From Branchiostoma floridae (Eukaryota > Chordata > Leptocardii > Amphioxiformes > Branchiostomatidae), in assembly GCF_000003815.2 (NCBI RefSeq), contig NC_049984.1, positions 11,495,321 to 11,559,320 of the forward strand: 64,000 bases of DNA, given 5' to 3'. Below, piece by piece: positions 22,329 to 34,000 of this stretch. How positions within the stretch are numbered: position 1 is the first letter of the stretch; each line of letters starts with the position of its first letter. A program made the translations under genes and the position numbers. Under the pieces are notes generated by a model that saw only the letters and a list, made by a program, of their open reading frames with translations, did no database searches and was not told the DNA's origin.

Positions 22329-24022
22329 TTAGTTTGTTAGAGATTGAACACTACTAGAAACGACCACTTCCCTCAGCGCACTACAGCATTGTGGGCCATC
22401 GTTGAAGTTATACCGGAAACAGTCTGATTGGTCGCTTAGGCAAGGACACAAATCTGAACGTTCATCGTGGATATTGACTGGCGACATACGCCACCATTTT
22501 AAATGTGGCTCATTGTACGATGAGTGTAGCACCTCTGAAACGCCATCAGCTTCAAGCTCAAAGTCACACACAGACATCATGATGCGCTTAATAAGGAACA
22601 GTGCGCCTGCAATGGAAAACACCACGGCGTACATAAATACGTAGAAACTTTGAGTCAACAATACAGCTAGGCTAATAGCAATGGCCAACAGCATAAACAA
22701 GATTCCCTTTCCTTTCCAAAACTTAGCACAGCTTTCGTTTGTGTCCAAGTAGCAGAGCAAACAACCCAAAACCCACTGAGTTCCTTTGCAAGAACAACTG
22801 GCGCCTTGAACATCGTGCTCAACCCATTGCCCTTCGCGTCTGTTACCATGCTGGCGATTTGCGTCTCGAGCTCCACCCACGGACACGCGCATTACCCTGT
22901 AATCACCATAACCTCCTATCAACGTGTCCAACACCTCTTGGGCTCCTGGCCGCTCCCTTCCCTCCATACTCAGCATGCGGCGGACAAGGTTTTTACACTG
23001 ATGTGCTTCTTCTGTGCTCATCACATCCAGCTGACCAATGTCCCCCTGTGTTACAGCTTGAGCTATAGGCATTGGGTCCGTCTCTGCACCTGCAAAAGGT
23101 GTTAAGTACCGATCTGCCTGGCACGAACCCGGAATACTCAATCCATCAAACATGGCCCATAACAGTAGTCCCAGGGAGAAAATGTCTACTGAAGGGGTGT
23201 AGCGACATGGTTGGTCGTTCAGCAGACTTTGGTAGATTTCGGGTGAGAGGTAGAACCTCGTTCCGACAGCTGATCGCATGTAGGAACGATCAAAGTTGTT
23301 CGCACCGTTTTCTGGGCTTGGAAGTACTGTAGCAAGTCCGAAATCCACCACTTTCAGCACTAGAAACGCCTTATTGCCCGTCAGAAGGACATTTTGTGGT
23401 TTGATGTCGCGATGGACGATCTTGTTCTTGTGAAGAAATGTTATAGCGTCCGCCAGCTGAACCGCGAGATTTCTCTTGGTGACGACTTCGACTTGTTGCT
23501 TGAGGATGTAGTCGCCGATGTTTCCAAGAGGACAAAACTCAGAAATGACAAACAGCACCTGTGTTTGCCCATCCAATCCTACCTTAGATTCCACGTATTC
23601 CACGATGTTTGGATGTTTTCTAAGTTGTGTCAGAACGCCAACTTCTCTGATGGACGTGTCTTCAATCAGTAACCTTTTAGCCGCATAGGTCATTCCCGTC
23701 TCGGTCGATTTTGCTGAATACACTGTGCCTGAAGCCCCTCTGCCGATCTCCTCTCCTAGGGTGTACCCCTCCAAATGCAATGGGTTCTAATGATCAAAGC
23801 AGTCTCTTGTTAGATTGTGATATGAAAGCAGAAAGTTGTAAATGATATTCTTCACTAGCTATATAGCGCTACACGCCTTGCAGACATAAACTTTATCTAA
23901 CAATGGCAAAGAATATTAACAACCAAGGTCTTTTTAACCTCCTTGCCGAAACCATGGCCTGATTATTGTCAATGTCTTTTTATATACACAGTAGTAACTT
24001 TACCCACCTGAAACGCACACAT
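22329..24022 (-). CDS. STK35/PDIK1L-like serine/threonine kinase with C-terminal membrane hairpin
   Basis: Two exons: 24008-24022 (MCAFQ) and 22329-23786, giving 490 residues. The large exon has no ATG near its N-terminus. A GTGGGT donor after ATG TGT GCG TTT CAG and a TAG acceptor at 23787 join in frame, so I prefer this start. The kinase domain is complete: GRGASG loop at about 20-25, Lys 42 in YAAK, HRDIKPQN at 130-137, DFG at 153-155, and LSPE in place of APE. FLHKNKIVHRD and the short lobe resemble STK35/PDIK1L. After a Cys-rich stretch there are two hydrophobic segments at about 365-408 (FMLLAIAISLAVLL and MYAVVFSIAGALFLI) and a soluble tail of about 80 residues. This membrane hairpin is not part of STK35 or PDIK1L as I know them. 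Substrate unknown. Confidence 0.82.
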
Positions 24023-24793
24023 TTTTTACTTGTCGCCGAAATACACACAAATGCTTGAGCTAGGTGGATCGGATTGGAACTTCCTGGTGAGCGCGGAAGC
24101 AAGACAAGTATGTTCACGTCTGGCACTTTTTAACACTGCGTCAGCACTAAAAAAGGTAAGGCAAACAAACTGTTATTTGCTCAACAGGTACTAGGCACAC
24201 AAAATGGAAAGTTATTTATTTGATTTTACATTGCCAGCAGCCTGAACAGTCGCTTCGAGTGCTTTGATAACTAGCAGTCGGCCAGAGTCTAAGTTAATGT
24301 CAATAAAAAAACTCAGCCATCGATGCAGTAGCAACAAAACATCGAAAAAGTGGAAAACCGAATGACGATGTCATATTTGTTGGTCTGAACCAGAATCGCA
24401 CAAACTTATTGATCTATTCAGAGCATCAATGGCATATGCAACGCTACTCATGTCACCGTGGTCAGGACTAAAAAGTTTTAATGTTTCAAATTTTTGCCAT
24501 GTAATCTATAAACCCGGTGTCATTTCCTCGTTACTCATACCACCTACTATTCACAGGTATTGATATCGAGCTCGTAAAGTAGAAAATGTTTGCAAGCCAA
24601 ATCAACACATCTGCTTGCGGCCTCGTTACCGTAGTGACGTTTAACCCGGAAGTGATATTGACAGCTAGGGTAGCAGACGACAAAAGGTCAATTGTAAAGA
24701 AAAAGGCGTTTTGTTAGACCGTGTTACATTTTTGTCGAACTGCTCGTACCTTGCAATTGTGCATGTTACGCTAGATAACAATTAGCTCAAGCA
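24023..24793. promoter_or_regulatory. Divergent promoter region, kinase (-) and DUF218 gene (+)
   Basis: 770 bp between the two start codons. An ETS-type CCGGAAGTG at 24646-24654 follows a CRE-half TGACGT at 24635-24640, about 140 bp upstream of the DUF218 ATG. No TATA box is evident. Shared control is inferred from spacing only. Confidence 0.4.
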
Positions 24794-26388
24794 ATGGAGG
24801 ACAAACATGTTAAACTCGGCGAGACGATTTGGAATTACATGTCTATGGGTCATGAGCTGGAAAAGGTGAGTGATTTTGTTTGTTGTCTCAATCGATGTGT
24901 TCAGCGATTGTGCTTAGTTCTGTGGTTGGACACGTGGCAGGGCCAGTGCATTGTCCAAAGGTTTTAAATGTAATGTACACTTCACCACGAGCGTTTCCAT
25001 GTCTCCATCAAAGACATTCAATATGTCCTTGCCTCACATATGACCAGTATTATAGCCTTCTCCGTTTGTGGTCAGTTTAATTCAGTAAAATTCCCATTCA
25101 TTTGATCACCAACGGTAACGTTATATGACGATTGATTAAATTTGACCACATACTTCTTAACCAAGTTTTTGAAGGGTCATTGATTGTCACAATCGGTACA
25201 TCATATGTTAGACTGAGGAACAGCATTTGACCTTGGACCTCTTCACAAAAAGTCATGACATGCAGTGCATCATCAGATTTTAATTCTATTAACGTTACAT
25301 CTATTCAAATAAAAGTTATATGATAAACTATTACTGGTTGACAATACAAATCAATAGTTTGCGGTCACTAAACTCTGATGTGTTCACCACCACAGAGTGA
25401 TGTGATCCTGGCGTTTGGCAGCCATGACAGGCGTGTGGCGGAGTATGCAGCTGAGCTGTGGCACCAGAGATGGGCGCCGTGGCTGGTCTTCTCAGGGGGG
25501 CTGGGGAATCTTACAGAAGGTACAACATCAATCTGTAATGGTTCCTCACTTACAAACAACAATTGCTGGCCAAATACAACACTACAGTTCTCTGAAAGAG
25601 TCTAATGTTAACGTTATACATTTTGTTGTAATTGTTTGTAAAATTGAGCAATTTAGGCAAATCAGTAGTTGCTATAGTTGTTAAAGTATGAATTAAGGGA
25701 CAATATAACACATAATGCATAGAAAGATTTGTTTGTACTAAATTTGTTGAGCTATCAAAGCACTGTCACCGTTATGTTGCTTCCATATAAGACTACTTGT
25801 TACTAATGGAAGAAACTTTTGAGACCATACTTTACTAGCATTGGTGTCTTTTGATGTAGTTGTAATGTTATTATGTCTTTCGTTTCATTCTTAGTAACCA
25901 TGATTCTAATGCATCAACGTTACATACTAGGTGTTTGGGACCGCCCAGAAGCAGACATCTTCCATGACATTGCTGTGGCAGCAGGTGTTCCATCTGACAG
26001 AATCCTGGTGGAGAACAAGGCGTCCAACTCAGGACAAAATGTGCTCCTGTCTTACAAACTCCTACAGGAGCACAACATCCCCACCAGAAGCATCATCCTT
26101 GTTCAGAAGCCTTACATGGAACGGAGGGCTTATGCAACCTTTATGAAACAATGGCCAGGAAACATTGAAGAGACGTCCCTGTATGTTACCTCACCGAGAA
26201 TCAGTTTTCAAGACTATGCAAATGATGAGGTGGGCCAGATGAAGAACACTGTTGAGATAATGTTGAGTGATCTGTACAGGGTCCGAACCTACCCAGAAAA
26301 GGGTTTCCAGATACACCAAGAAATACCTCCTAAGGTTTGGGAAGCATACGAGAAACTAATGGAAGCAGGATATAAATGGAAATACTAG
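24794..26388 (+). CDS. DUF218 (YdcF/SanA-like) protein
   Basis: Three exons: 24794-24865, 25396-25519, 25931-26388, about 217 residues. The joins EK/SDVILAFG and LTE-G/VWDRPEADIF keep phase. The DUF218 marks are all present: VILAFGSHDRRVAEYAAELW, FSGGLGNLTEG, PEADIFHDIAVAAGVP, ENKASNSGQNVLLS and ILVQKPYMERRA. The best-known relatives are bacterial YdcF and actinobacterial SCO4629-type proteins, some of which bind S-adenosylmethionine. The cellular reaction is unknown. No signal peptide or membrane segment is seen, so the protein is probably cytosolic, unlike the membrane-anchored SanA/ElyC group. It lies head to head with the kinase gene. Confidence 0.88.
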
Positions 26389-26861
26389 ATCATGAAAAAG
26401 TTTGCAATTGATCATTTCATGTAGCCAATACCTTGCCAGTCTACCTATGTTGTTTATCAAGACTCTAACGTTAAGTATTCAAAGAGCAAAAGAAGTTGTG
26501 CGTTGACTTTGCTTCCTTCAGATTGGAGAGGTATACCTTCACTTCTAATTTGACGTGCGAGTGGAAAAATATATGCTAACAGGAAGACAAGACTAGAAAA
26601 TCATTTCTTTATTCAAAAATGTTTACGCTGTGAAATACTACCTGCATTTTACAACATGAAAACAGTCCTCCTGCCAACTAGTCAGCATAGCAGCACTTAC
26701 ACTTGTGTATATTCTTTCCTTGCCTCTTTCTTAAACAAAGAGATAGTTAAATGGTCAATGGTAAGTTGTGCTCATCTTACATCAGAAGCAGATTTGACAA
26801 TGCGATGACCTCATATAGTTTTGTCAGAACCTCAAAACTTCGAAGGAAGTTTGTAGCCTAA

Positions 26862-27070
26862 AGTCTGTCTAACACTGTATGAGAATTTGAGTTGAGTCAA
26901 TTGTGAATTTGAAAAGCACAATGGTTGAGTAACAAAATACACTAAAGCATTCCGGAGTCTGTCTAACACATAAACATACTGTATGAGAATTTGAGTTGAG
27001 TCAAATGTTTTAAGCACTGTGAATTTGAAAGCACAATGATTGAGTAACAAAATACACTTATGCATTCCAG
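26862..27070 (+). repeat. Two-copy tandem duplication, unit about 95-115 bp
   Basis: Copies 26862-26955 and 26956-27070 both start AGTCTGTCTAACAC and include TATGAGAATTTGAGTTGAGTC and TTGAGTAACAAAATACACT. The second has about 20 bp of extra sequence. Confidence 0.85.
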
Positions 27071-27138
27071 ACATCTTGCGATGTTTTTTTGTCTGGCAAG
27101 TAGTTTCCTTTCAAAGCCTAATATTACTAAGGTTATGT

Positions 27139-27166
27139 CTTACTTTACTTTACTTTACTTTACTTT
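27139..27166 (+). repeat. (TACTT)n microsatellite
   Basis: Five pentamer units of TACTT in a row. Confidence 0.9.
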
Positions 27167-27839
27167 GAGAACAGCAATATATTTTCAATATCTAATAATC
27201 TAGGCCTACAGGGATTCTGACATTGGTGCCTATGACAAGCAAAATTGCAATCATATATGCAAGTAAATGTTCACAAAAAGCTGGGAAGATAGCACCAAGT
27301 ACATAGTATCAAGGAAGGATGGTGCACAACTTAAAACTTGAAATGGAACAAGGAACAAAACATGACTAAAGGGAACAGTTAAGAGTTTGAATTATTGTAT
27401 AGGGGGTCTCACTAACAGACAGCAGTGCTAGGTGTGTATAACACTTGTTCTGGCATACACATCTACATTGTACATGTAGTTATGTCAAAATCACAGCCCT
27501 TAAAGAGTTCAATGCTACAACACATAAGAAAACAAGCTGACAACTTGAGCACTTAATGGTAAAGTCTTAGAGGTCCATGTGGTCATGTTTCCATTATCAA
27601 ACAACTGCCAAACTCCTCAACATCAAAACTTTTCCCTCCATTTGTGAAGAAATTTTCACAAAATGCATTGTTGATGGGAGCCCAGCCCTTGACCACCATT
27701 GGTTATGGATTATCAAGAATTTCATAAAAGTAGTGCTGGTACAGCAAATCTGGGCACTTAAAAGCCAATTGATCTGCAATCCTGGCCATCATAGATGCTA
27801 AACTTTGGGTATCTTAAAAAGTGTATTTTATGACAATAC

Positions 27840-28070
27840 ACTAGCAAACCACTCCCCTCCTAATACATGATTTGTATTTCACTGCAATCTCCAGTCGGAT
27901 TATAACGAGCCCATAACACTGAGGAAGCCACACGGCGAAACATGTTTGTTGTGTGTCGGTTCGAATAAAGTTCCTAAACAGGGAACATGCGGCTCCAGCG
28001 TCTTTTCTGAAGATGTGGCGGAAGTGTGAACGGTTGGCTTGAGGTCTCCTCCACATATATCCAGTTAGAT
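27840..28070 (+). repeat. Penelope-like repeat remnant with hammerhead-like core
   Basis: CTGAGGA (27919-27925) is followed by a GCC-ACAC-GGC hairpin, GAAA (27937-27940), a possible stem III (ACAT with GTGT) and GTC ending at 27957. That is the element order of a type I hammerhead ribozyme. A hairpin GTTCC-TAAACA-GGGAAC follows. There is one extra A before stem II, and stem I pairs poorly, so it is degenerate or fortuitous. Similar CTGANGAAGCC...GAAAC blocks occur in Penelope-like elements. Confidence 0.35.
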
Positions 28071-28531
28071 TATAACGTTACAAATTGTCTTGTATTCTCT
28101 AAGGTCAGCTGATAATGATGGTGATCAAAGACTGGGCTCCCAGGCCTGAACTCGGGCACTGGCAAGCAGTAATAAAACTTCAACAGTAAAGTTTGGAAAT
28201 AGACAGCCATGATAGTTACTGATCAATAGATTTAAAGTAGAATGTGTAGGCCCTGAGTTTTTCAAAGTGAAAAGGGTCAAGCATTTTCAATCCCCTAATG
28301 ACACTGAAAAACTAGACTTCACAACAGTTACATGTATTTTGGGGCTAATGCCTTGTCCTTAAAAAATACTGCCTGCTTCTTTAGGCCTTAAATAAGACAG
28401 TGAAAATTTTCTACACCACCCCCCAATGTGCATATATGATGTTATGATGCTCTTAAACAACAGTTCACATTATCTTGCCTTTTACAGAGGCCTTTGTTCT
28501 ATATCCACTCCTGTCTTTTCTTGGCTAAAAA

Positions 28532-28637
28532 TTATATGACCCCAGGCATCCCCTTGTATTTGTATGGCTTTCCAGTTTTCATCTGCTTCTCAATGCTGTC
28601 GAAAATCTTGGATTCTTGTGCAGCTTGCTCTTCCTCC
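28532..28637 (-). CDS. Unidentified terminal exon, Lys/Glu-rich C-terminus
   Basis: 106 nt on the minus strand: a TAG acceptor, one completing base, then 34 codons and TAA. The peptide contains EEEQAAQESKIFDSIEK and KTGKPYKYKGMPGVI. The codon pattern and composition look coding, but the polypyrimidine tract is poor and I did not find upstream exons between 28638 and 31084. The remaining exons could lie inside vinculin introns, or this may be a remnant. I do not recognise the family. Confidence 0.4.
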
Positions 28638-31084
28638 CTACGATGTCACCATCATCACAAATTGAGGTAAGGGGAAAAAATGGAGGGAGGGAAGACAGGT
28701 GGGGATAAACATAGAAGAAAGGAGAAAAATTACTTAAACGGATTGTTAAGGAGTCCAGAAATTATAAGACAAATGTTTGATGAATCACCTACAAATCATA
28801 CTTAAATAAAATCAAAACAAAATAAAATGCTTCGAACATAGATTTCATAGTGAGTGAACTTAAAAGAAAATCTTTTTCTTTTAAAGTAAAACTATTAGTA
28901 ATGCAATGTTACATGCCTAGCAAGTCATCAGAGCACTGAAATCAAGTGGTGAACTTTTTTTGTCTGCCCCTTCAAATTTTTTGGTCAACTTTCTGCAAAT
29001 TATATTTTGTGTGTTTGTCAGGTTTATGGTGTCAATCCTATAATTCCATGCACACTATGTGTGTTTGTACATCTTAACTTTGTTAATGTTATACTTCCAA
29101 CCATGTAGCTTTCATGTGGTCAGTTGCCCTTGCACCAACATGTACTTTACTCAAACACCCCACCAGGGGAAGGTGGCAATTGAGTCACAAGTTACTTAGC
29201 AACTGGATTATGAGGAAAAACTGAAAAGAGAGGGGGAAGGGGCGCAAGCGCTTGGCTTCATGTGTATAAATGCTGGAGATTACAGTTCATACTGGCTGAG
29301 GACACATTCTTGGAACATACGTCATGTACCTCCATGCTTCATCCAAGTCATTCACGCACAGCCACATGCTAAAGCAAGCTCTCTCTCTTTTATTTGTCAG
29401 TCTACCCAAGTGCAGCATTCATTTCTTTCTTAAACACATCATTGCATAAGGCACAATTCCTGTTGTAGAAACAGAAAATTTGACATTATAACACTAAATA
29501 AATTGGAATATCTATGAGCTTAGAATACACACAACTTAGCAATCTGATGTAGATATATGCAAAACAAAGTGGTCAATGCAATCTATTTCTAATCCAATAT
29601 TTGCAAATAGAACTTTAACAAGCAAGTAACATCTGAAGATCAAGAGCATCTCATATAATCCTTAATAACTCATAGAAAACACATGCTACATGCAAGAAAT
29701 CACTTTGCTGCCTTGTGAACTTTCAGCTTACCATAATTAACTTTTTGTCTCACAAACCCTGTTGAAAGTTTAATGTCCAACTGTCCAAAAGGGGTACTGA
29801 CTGTATGCATATACATGTACATGACATGTATAGTATCATGGTAGCCATACTTTTGATGGCATACTGTTTTAACTTCACTGAAAAGTGTCCTTGCTGGATT
29901 TAATGCAATAAACAATGCATATTTTTTTAAACAATACTTGACTCATTCAACCTATCAACGTTCTAGGCAGTGTCTATAAAAATATCTGAGTTCTTTGAAT
30001 ATTGCCTATAGGATAGTAAATATAAAACACTACCTTTGAGTTGTACATATTTCTCAGTTTGTTGAAGCTAGCTATTTCTATATATCTGTACATAGAGGCA
30101 TCTAGATAAAGATATAGATACAAGTACTAGCATTTTACCGCATATATTATGGCAAACCTTGTCAAAAATAAAATCATCAGACTGATGATTTTCTGCAATG
30201 CTATCATCTGCAATGCAATCATCAGATTGATGATTTTCTGCAATGCTACCACTACTGTTTGCACTCCTAAGCATATCACATTTACTATAGTTACTATATC
30301 ATCATGAATCATTTTAGAGTTACATGAAGAAATACTTAAGCTCTGATTTGTTTGAGACATCCCCAAAATAACATTGAAATTTCATAGGAAGACATGCCCT
30401 GTCTCCTTTTGCTTATGTGTTTAATAATTGATGGAAGAATTACATTTTTAAAGAGTCATATAAAATTTGATGTTTTACAAAAAACATGTCAATCTTAGCC
30501 ACAAAAGGACTAAGGGTCTTATGCAAAATTATGTTTGTCATGTACTAGTAATCATTAGAACAATGATTTGACCATTTTCAGACCATCTATCTAAAAGGAA
30601 CAATGCATTCCTATTCTTATTGCCTACCAGTGCAAATAAAGGTAAGTGAGATACAGGTCATGTGAGTGATAATTCATTTATAAAAACATGCCTGAAACTT
30701 TTGAATAGTTATTAGTACGATGCTGAGCATTCTCTGAGAAGAGTGGCAAAATGCATGATAATGGGTATCCTTACAGTACTTTGGTCAGAATGATCAGTAT
30801 AAGTCTCAACACAGCAAATTTCAAAACATGAGTACTAGTCACAGTTCAAGTTGCAGTGTGCATGCGTTATGCATGCCTGAGCACCATGTCATTGGTTAGC
30901 TAACAGGAATCCAAGAGGAGGGCTAGGGGGCACCATACTCAACATTCTTCTCTCTCTTTGTGATTGAAAGATATTGATTGAATGATCTCACAATGGTAAC
31001 AGTAAGTACATCAAACTCTGCAGGTGCCCCCCTCCCCCTAGGACTCCTGTTTCACAAGTTCACATCAGGTCAGACAGAAGGACT
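28638..31084. other. Space downstream of vinculin
   Basis: AT-rich. It probably holds the vinculin 3' UTR at its right end, and a tandem palindrome at 30172-30247. No other feature is recognised. Confidence 0.45.
30172..30247. repeat. Duplicated palindromic unit
   Basis: Two 31-nt copies (30172-30202 and 30217-30247) read AATCATCAGAYTGATGATTT followed by TCTGCAATGCT. Each contains the near-perfect palindrome ATCATCAG-A-CTGATGAT. Confidence 0.8.
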
Positions 31085-34000
31085 TCACTGGTACCATGGC
31101 TTCTTCCGAACCCAGCGAAGCGTGATGCCTGCGTCTGTGCGGATCTTGATGGAGGCCGCCTCGGCCTCGCGTACGGTCTCCTTCACGGACTGCATGAGGT
31201 TCTGAGCGTTGTGGACCAACATCTCTGTTGCCTGGTCCACTTCTTCACTGTCTACATCTGCAAGATAGAACAAGTTGTTTAGGTACAAATAGATGGCGAT
31301 TTACCTTTCAAACTGGTAAATCTGTTACACTTTATACCTTTCAAAAAATAAGAATAGAATGAATAATAAAGTTCTTTATAGCCACATTCAGGGAATAACA
31401 CAACACCCAATGTTTCAGTGACATCATCAGGTTCACTGACTGGTTCACTTTGGATTATACTGCAGCTAGGTGTTGCTGCCACAAAAATGGTCTCAAACTT
31501 TTAAGTGCTGCATTCATTTGGGACTGCACTTGTTAGTAGCAACACCTACATGTACATGCACAACATTGTGTAGCTGCAGTGCAAAGTGAACTCAGTATTG
31601 CCATGAGGAAGGTGACATTAACTCCCTGGTTGTGAATGAAGAACTCATGTTATTCAGTCCCAACCTGATGAAAGTAATCACAGACTATAGATAGAATGTT
31701 TCAAAAATTGATCTTGTAGGAAAAGTTGAGAGAAATACTGACATTCATGAACCCTTCCTACATAGGGCTAAGAAGTAGTGATATAAACACTTTACTTAAA
31801 GCCATGGCCACACATCACAAATGATGAACAAAGAGCAGAAGCATGTTTGAGACAAGACAAATACAGCATACACGATGACAATGGCTCTAGAATCTAGATC
31901 ATGAACTAAGGCCAGCAAAACAAGGTGGAAGGGGTCAACCTGTATTGGAATCTGGAGCTGTCAGTGTTGTAAAGGACACACAGGAGAAAAAAGGAAAATT
32001 TTTCATCAACACAGGACAGAAAGGGAAAAACAAAACATTGTAAGTGTACACAGACACAGGAGAGAAATGAAGAAGAGATGAGATGGTAGTGACACAAAAG
32101 ACTGATGAAACCACGTACAGAAGACAACATTAGGCTTACCACAAAGAAGCAGGTACAGTTTTGTATTTAGTCCATGGAAAAAAAGAGCAAGTTTTGTCAG
32201 TTGCATACAAACAGGTTGTGAGTGTGAGGTTATAGTGATATTGCACACTTGACACACTATCACAGAGAAAAAGCAAGAGCTTCGTAACACTTGCAGGCTA
32301 GGAACAAGACGAGCTATTCAAATTAAAGCATAAATAGAGTGCACTGGGGAAGGGTGTCAGTCAAGTGTTGTACAGACTTTTAGATTAGAATTTTCTTGAG
32401 AAACTATCTATGTTGAATGCAAATAACAATGGCATAATTATGTGATTTTTGCTTGTCAAGTCACTTCTTTCTTACATATCTACAAGCTTGATAATTGGCC
32501 ATTGTCTACTGCATAATGAAAATAAGTGATTACGTATACTGATATAGGATATGAGCGCAGAAGTGATGGATAAAAAATGTCCATCTATAGCAACATATAG
32601 TCATGGTTTGACACAGAGTGATCTCTTACTTGACTGTCCGATCATAGTGGCCTTGACTGTGGACAGGATCTTCAGCTGTGTGCTGATGGTGGGGATACGC
32701 TCACAAACCTGCAGTAGGTTCTGTAAGGGGGAGGGGGGCAAATAGGCATATTACAAGGGGAATATAGTGAGTAAAAATTACATGCAAGTAACACTGTACC
32801 ATATTCTGATGGAAATATATCTAATCAAGACTTATTACTGTACAAAGATGCAGAAATTGGTATACAAGAATCTCCCTTTTGAAGAAAACCAGTACATGTA
32901 CTTCTTTGAATCATGCAGAGAACAAAAGAAGTTATCCACAGTTCAGATGTTCATAATATTACCGTTCGTATCCTCTTGTCTGTGCACTGTTTGGCAACTT
33001 CCTTGGCCAATCGCGTGACCTCGTCAGCGACCAAAGCGATCTCCTTTGCAACTCGGATAAGGTCTCTCTTGTTACCGCCTTCACCTCTGAAACAGCATAG
33101 AGGGTACAACATTTGATCAACATGGAAACAAGGAAAGCAATAAACACTGTCAACTATTAGCATAGACTGAAACTTGTTACTTTTCCCTAGCTGTCTGACA
33201 CAGTAAACAATTCACATTTGGTGTCAACAGACTATGTCAGTGAAAAGGAGTGGAAAATAGATAGTGGTTCTGATAAAAATGGTAATATTGGTTCCAATTG
33301 TTTTGAAGTTTTCTTCGTTTGGACAATTGTGATACCTAGTGGCATATAGTCATAGGGCAGCAAGTCTTACTTACTTGAGCAGGGTATATTTTTACAAGGA
33401 GGGTTGCTAGCCCTTCCCCTTTAACATACCCAAGACACACACAAGACAAACACATGACCCCAACTTTACTTCCCTTCCAAACGATGGGTGCAGCCCCAAC
33501 TGAGATGCCTTCCCTGGATTGAACTGCAGCTAACAGTTACCGACTAACTGGAACCAGGAGCTCAACTGTGAGGCTGCTACCAGTTGAGCTATAGGGACAT
33601 TCCTAGTGTTTTTGTAGATTCCAGGTATTCTAGAAGAAACCCAGGATGAGTTGGTACAAGAAACTTAAGTCTGAAAAAAGTGACTGTTGCATGACTTCTA
33701 CATACCTGACCAGGCGACTCATCTCTGCCATAAGAAGCGCCATCTTCTTGGCTGCTGCAACAATCTCGTTGCCCTTGCTGGACCACTTCTGGGCTTCCAA
33801 GTGAAGCTGATGGGCTGCAACCTAGGAAAGAGGTCAGGTAGGACACAAGGTTAGCAGAAGCCCCCTCTTGCACCCTTGTGCAGAAGTGCACTTGCTGTGG
33901 CATTGCTATGCATCCTTTCCCTGTGCAAGTGGTCCTGATCCCCAATGTACCTGCAACTTTGTGGCCATAATCAACATGCATCCAAATAAAGCACTCATGC

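Larger units (their letters stand above)
26389..28531. other. Intergenic space after the DUF218 gene
   Basis: AT-rich. It contains a two-copy tandem duplication, a pentanucleotide microsatellite and a hammerhead-like repeat remnant, listed separately. I find no exon. Confidence 0.5.
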
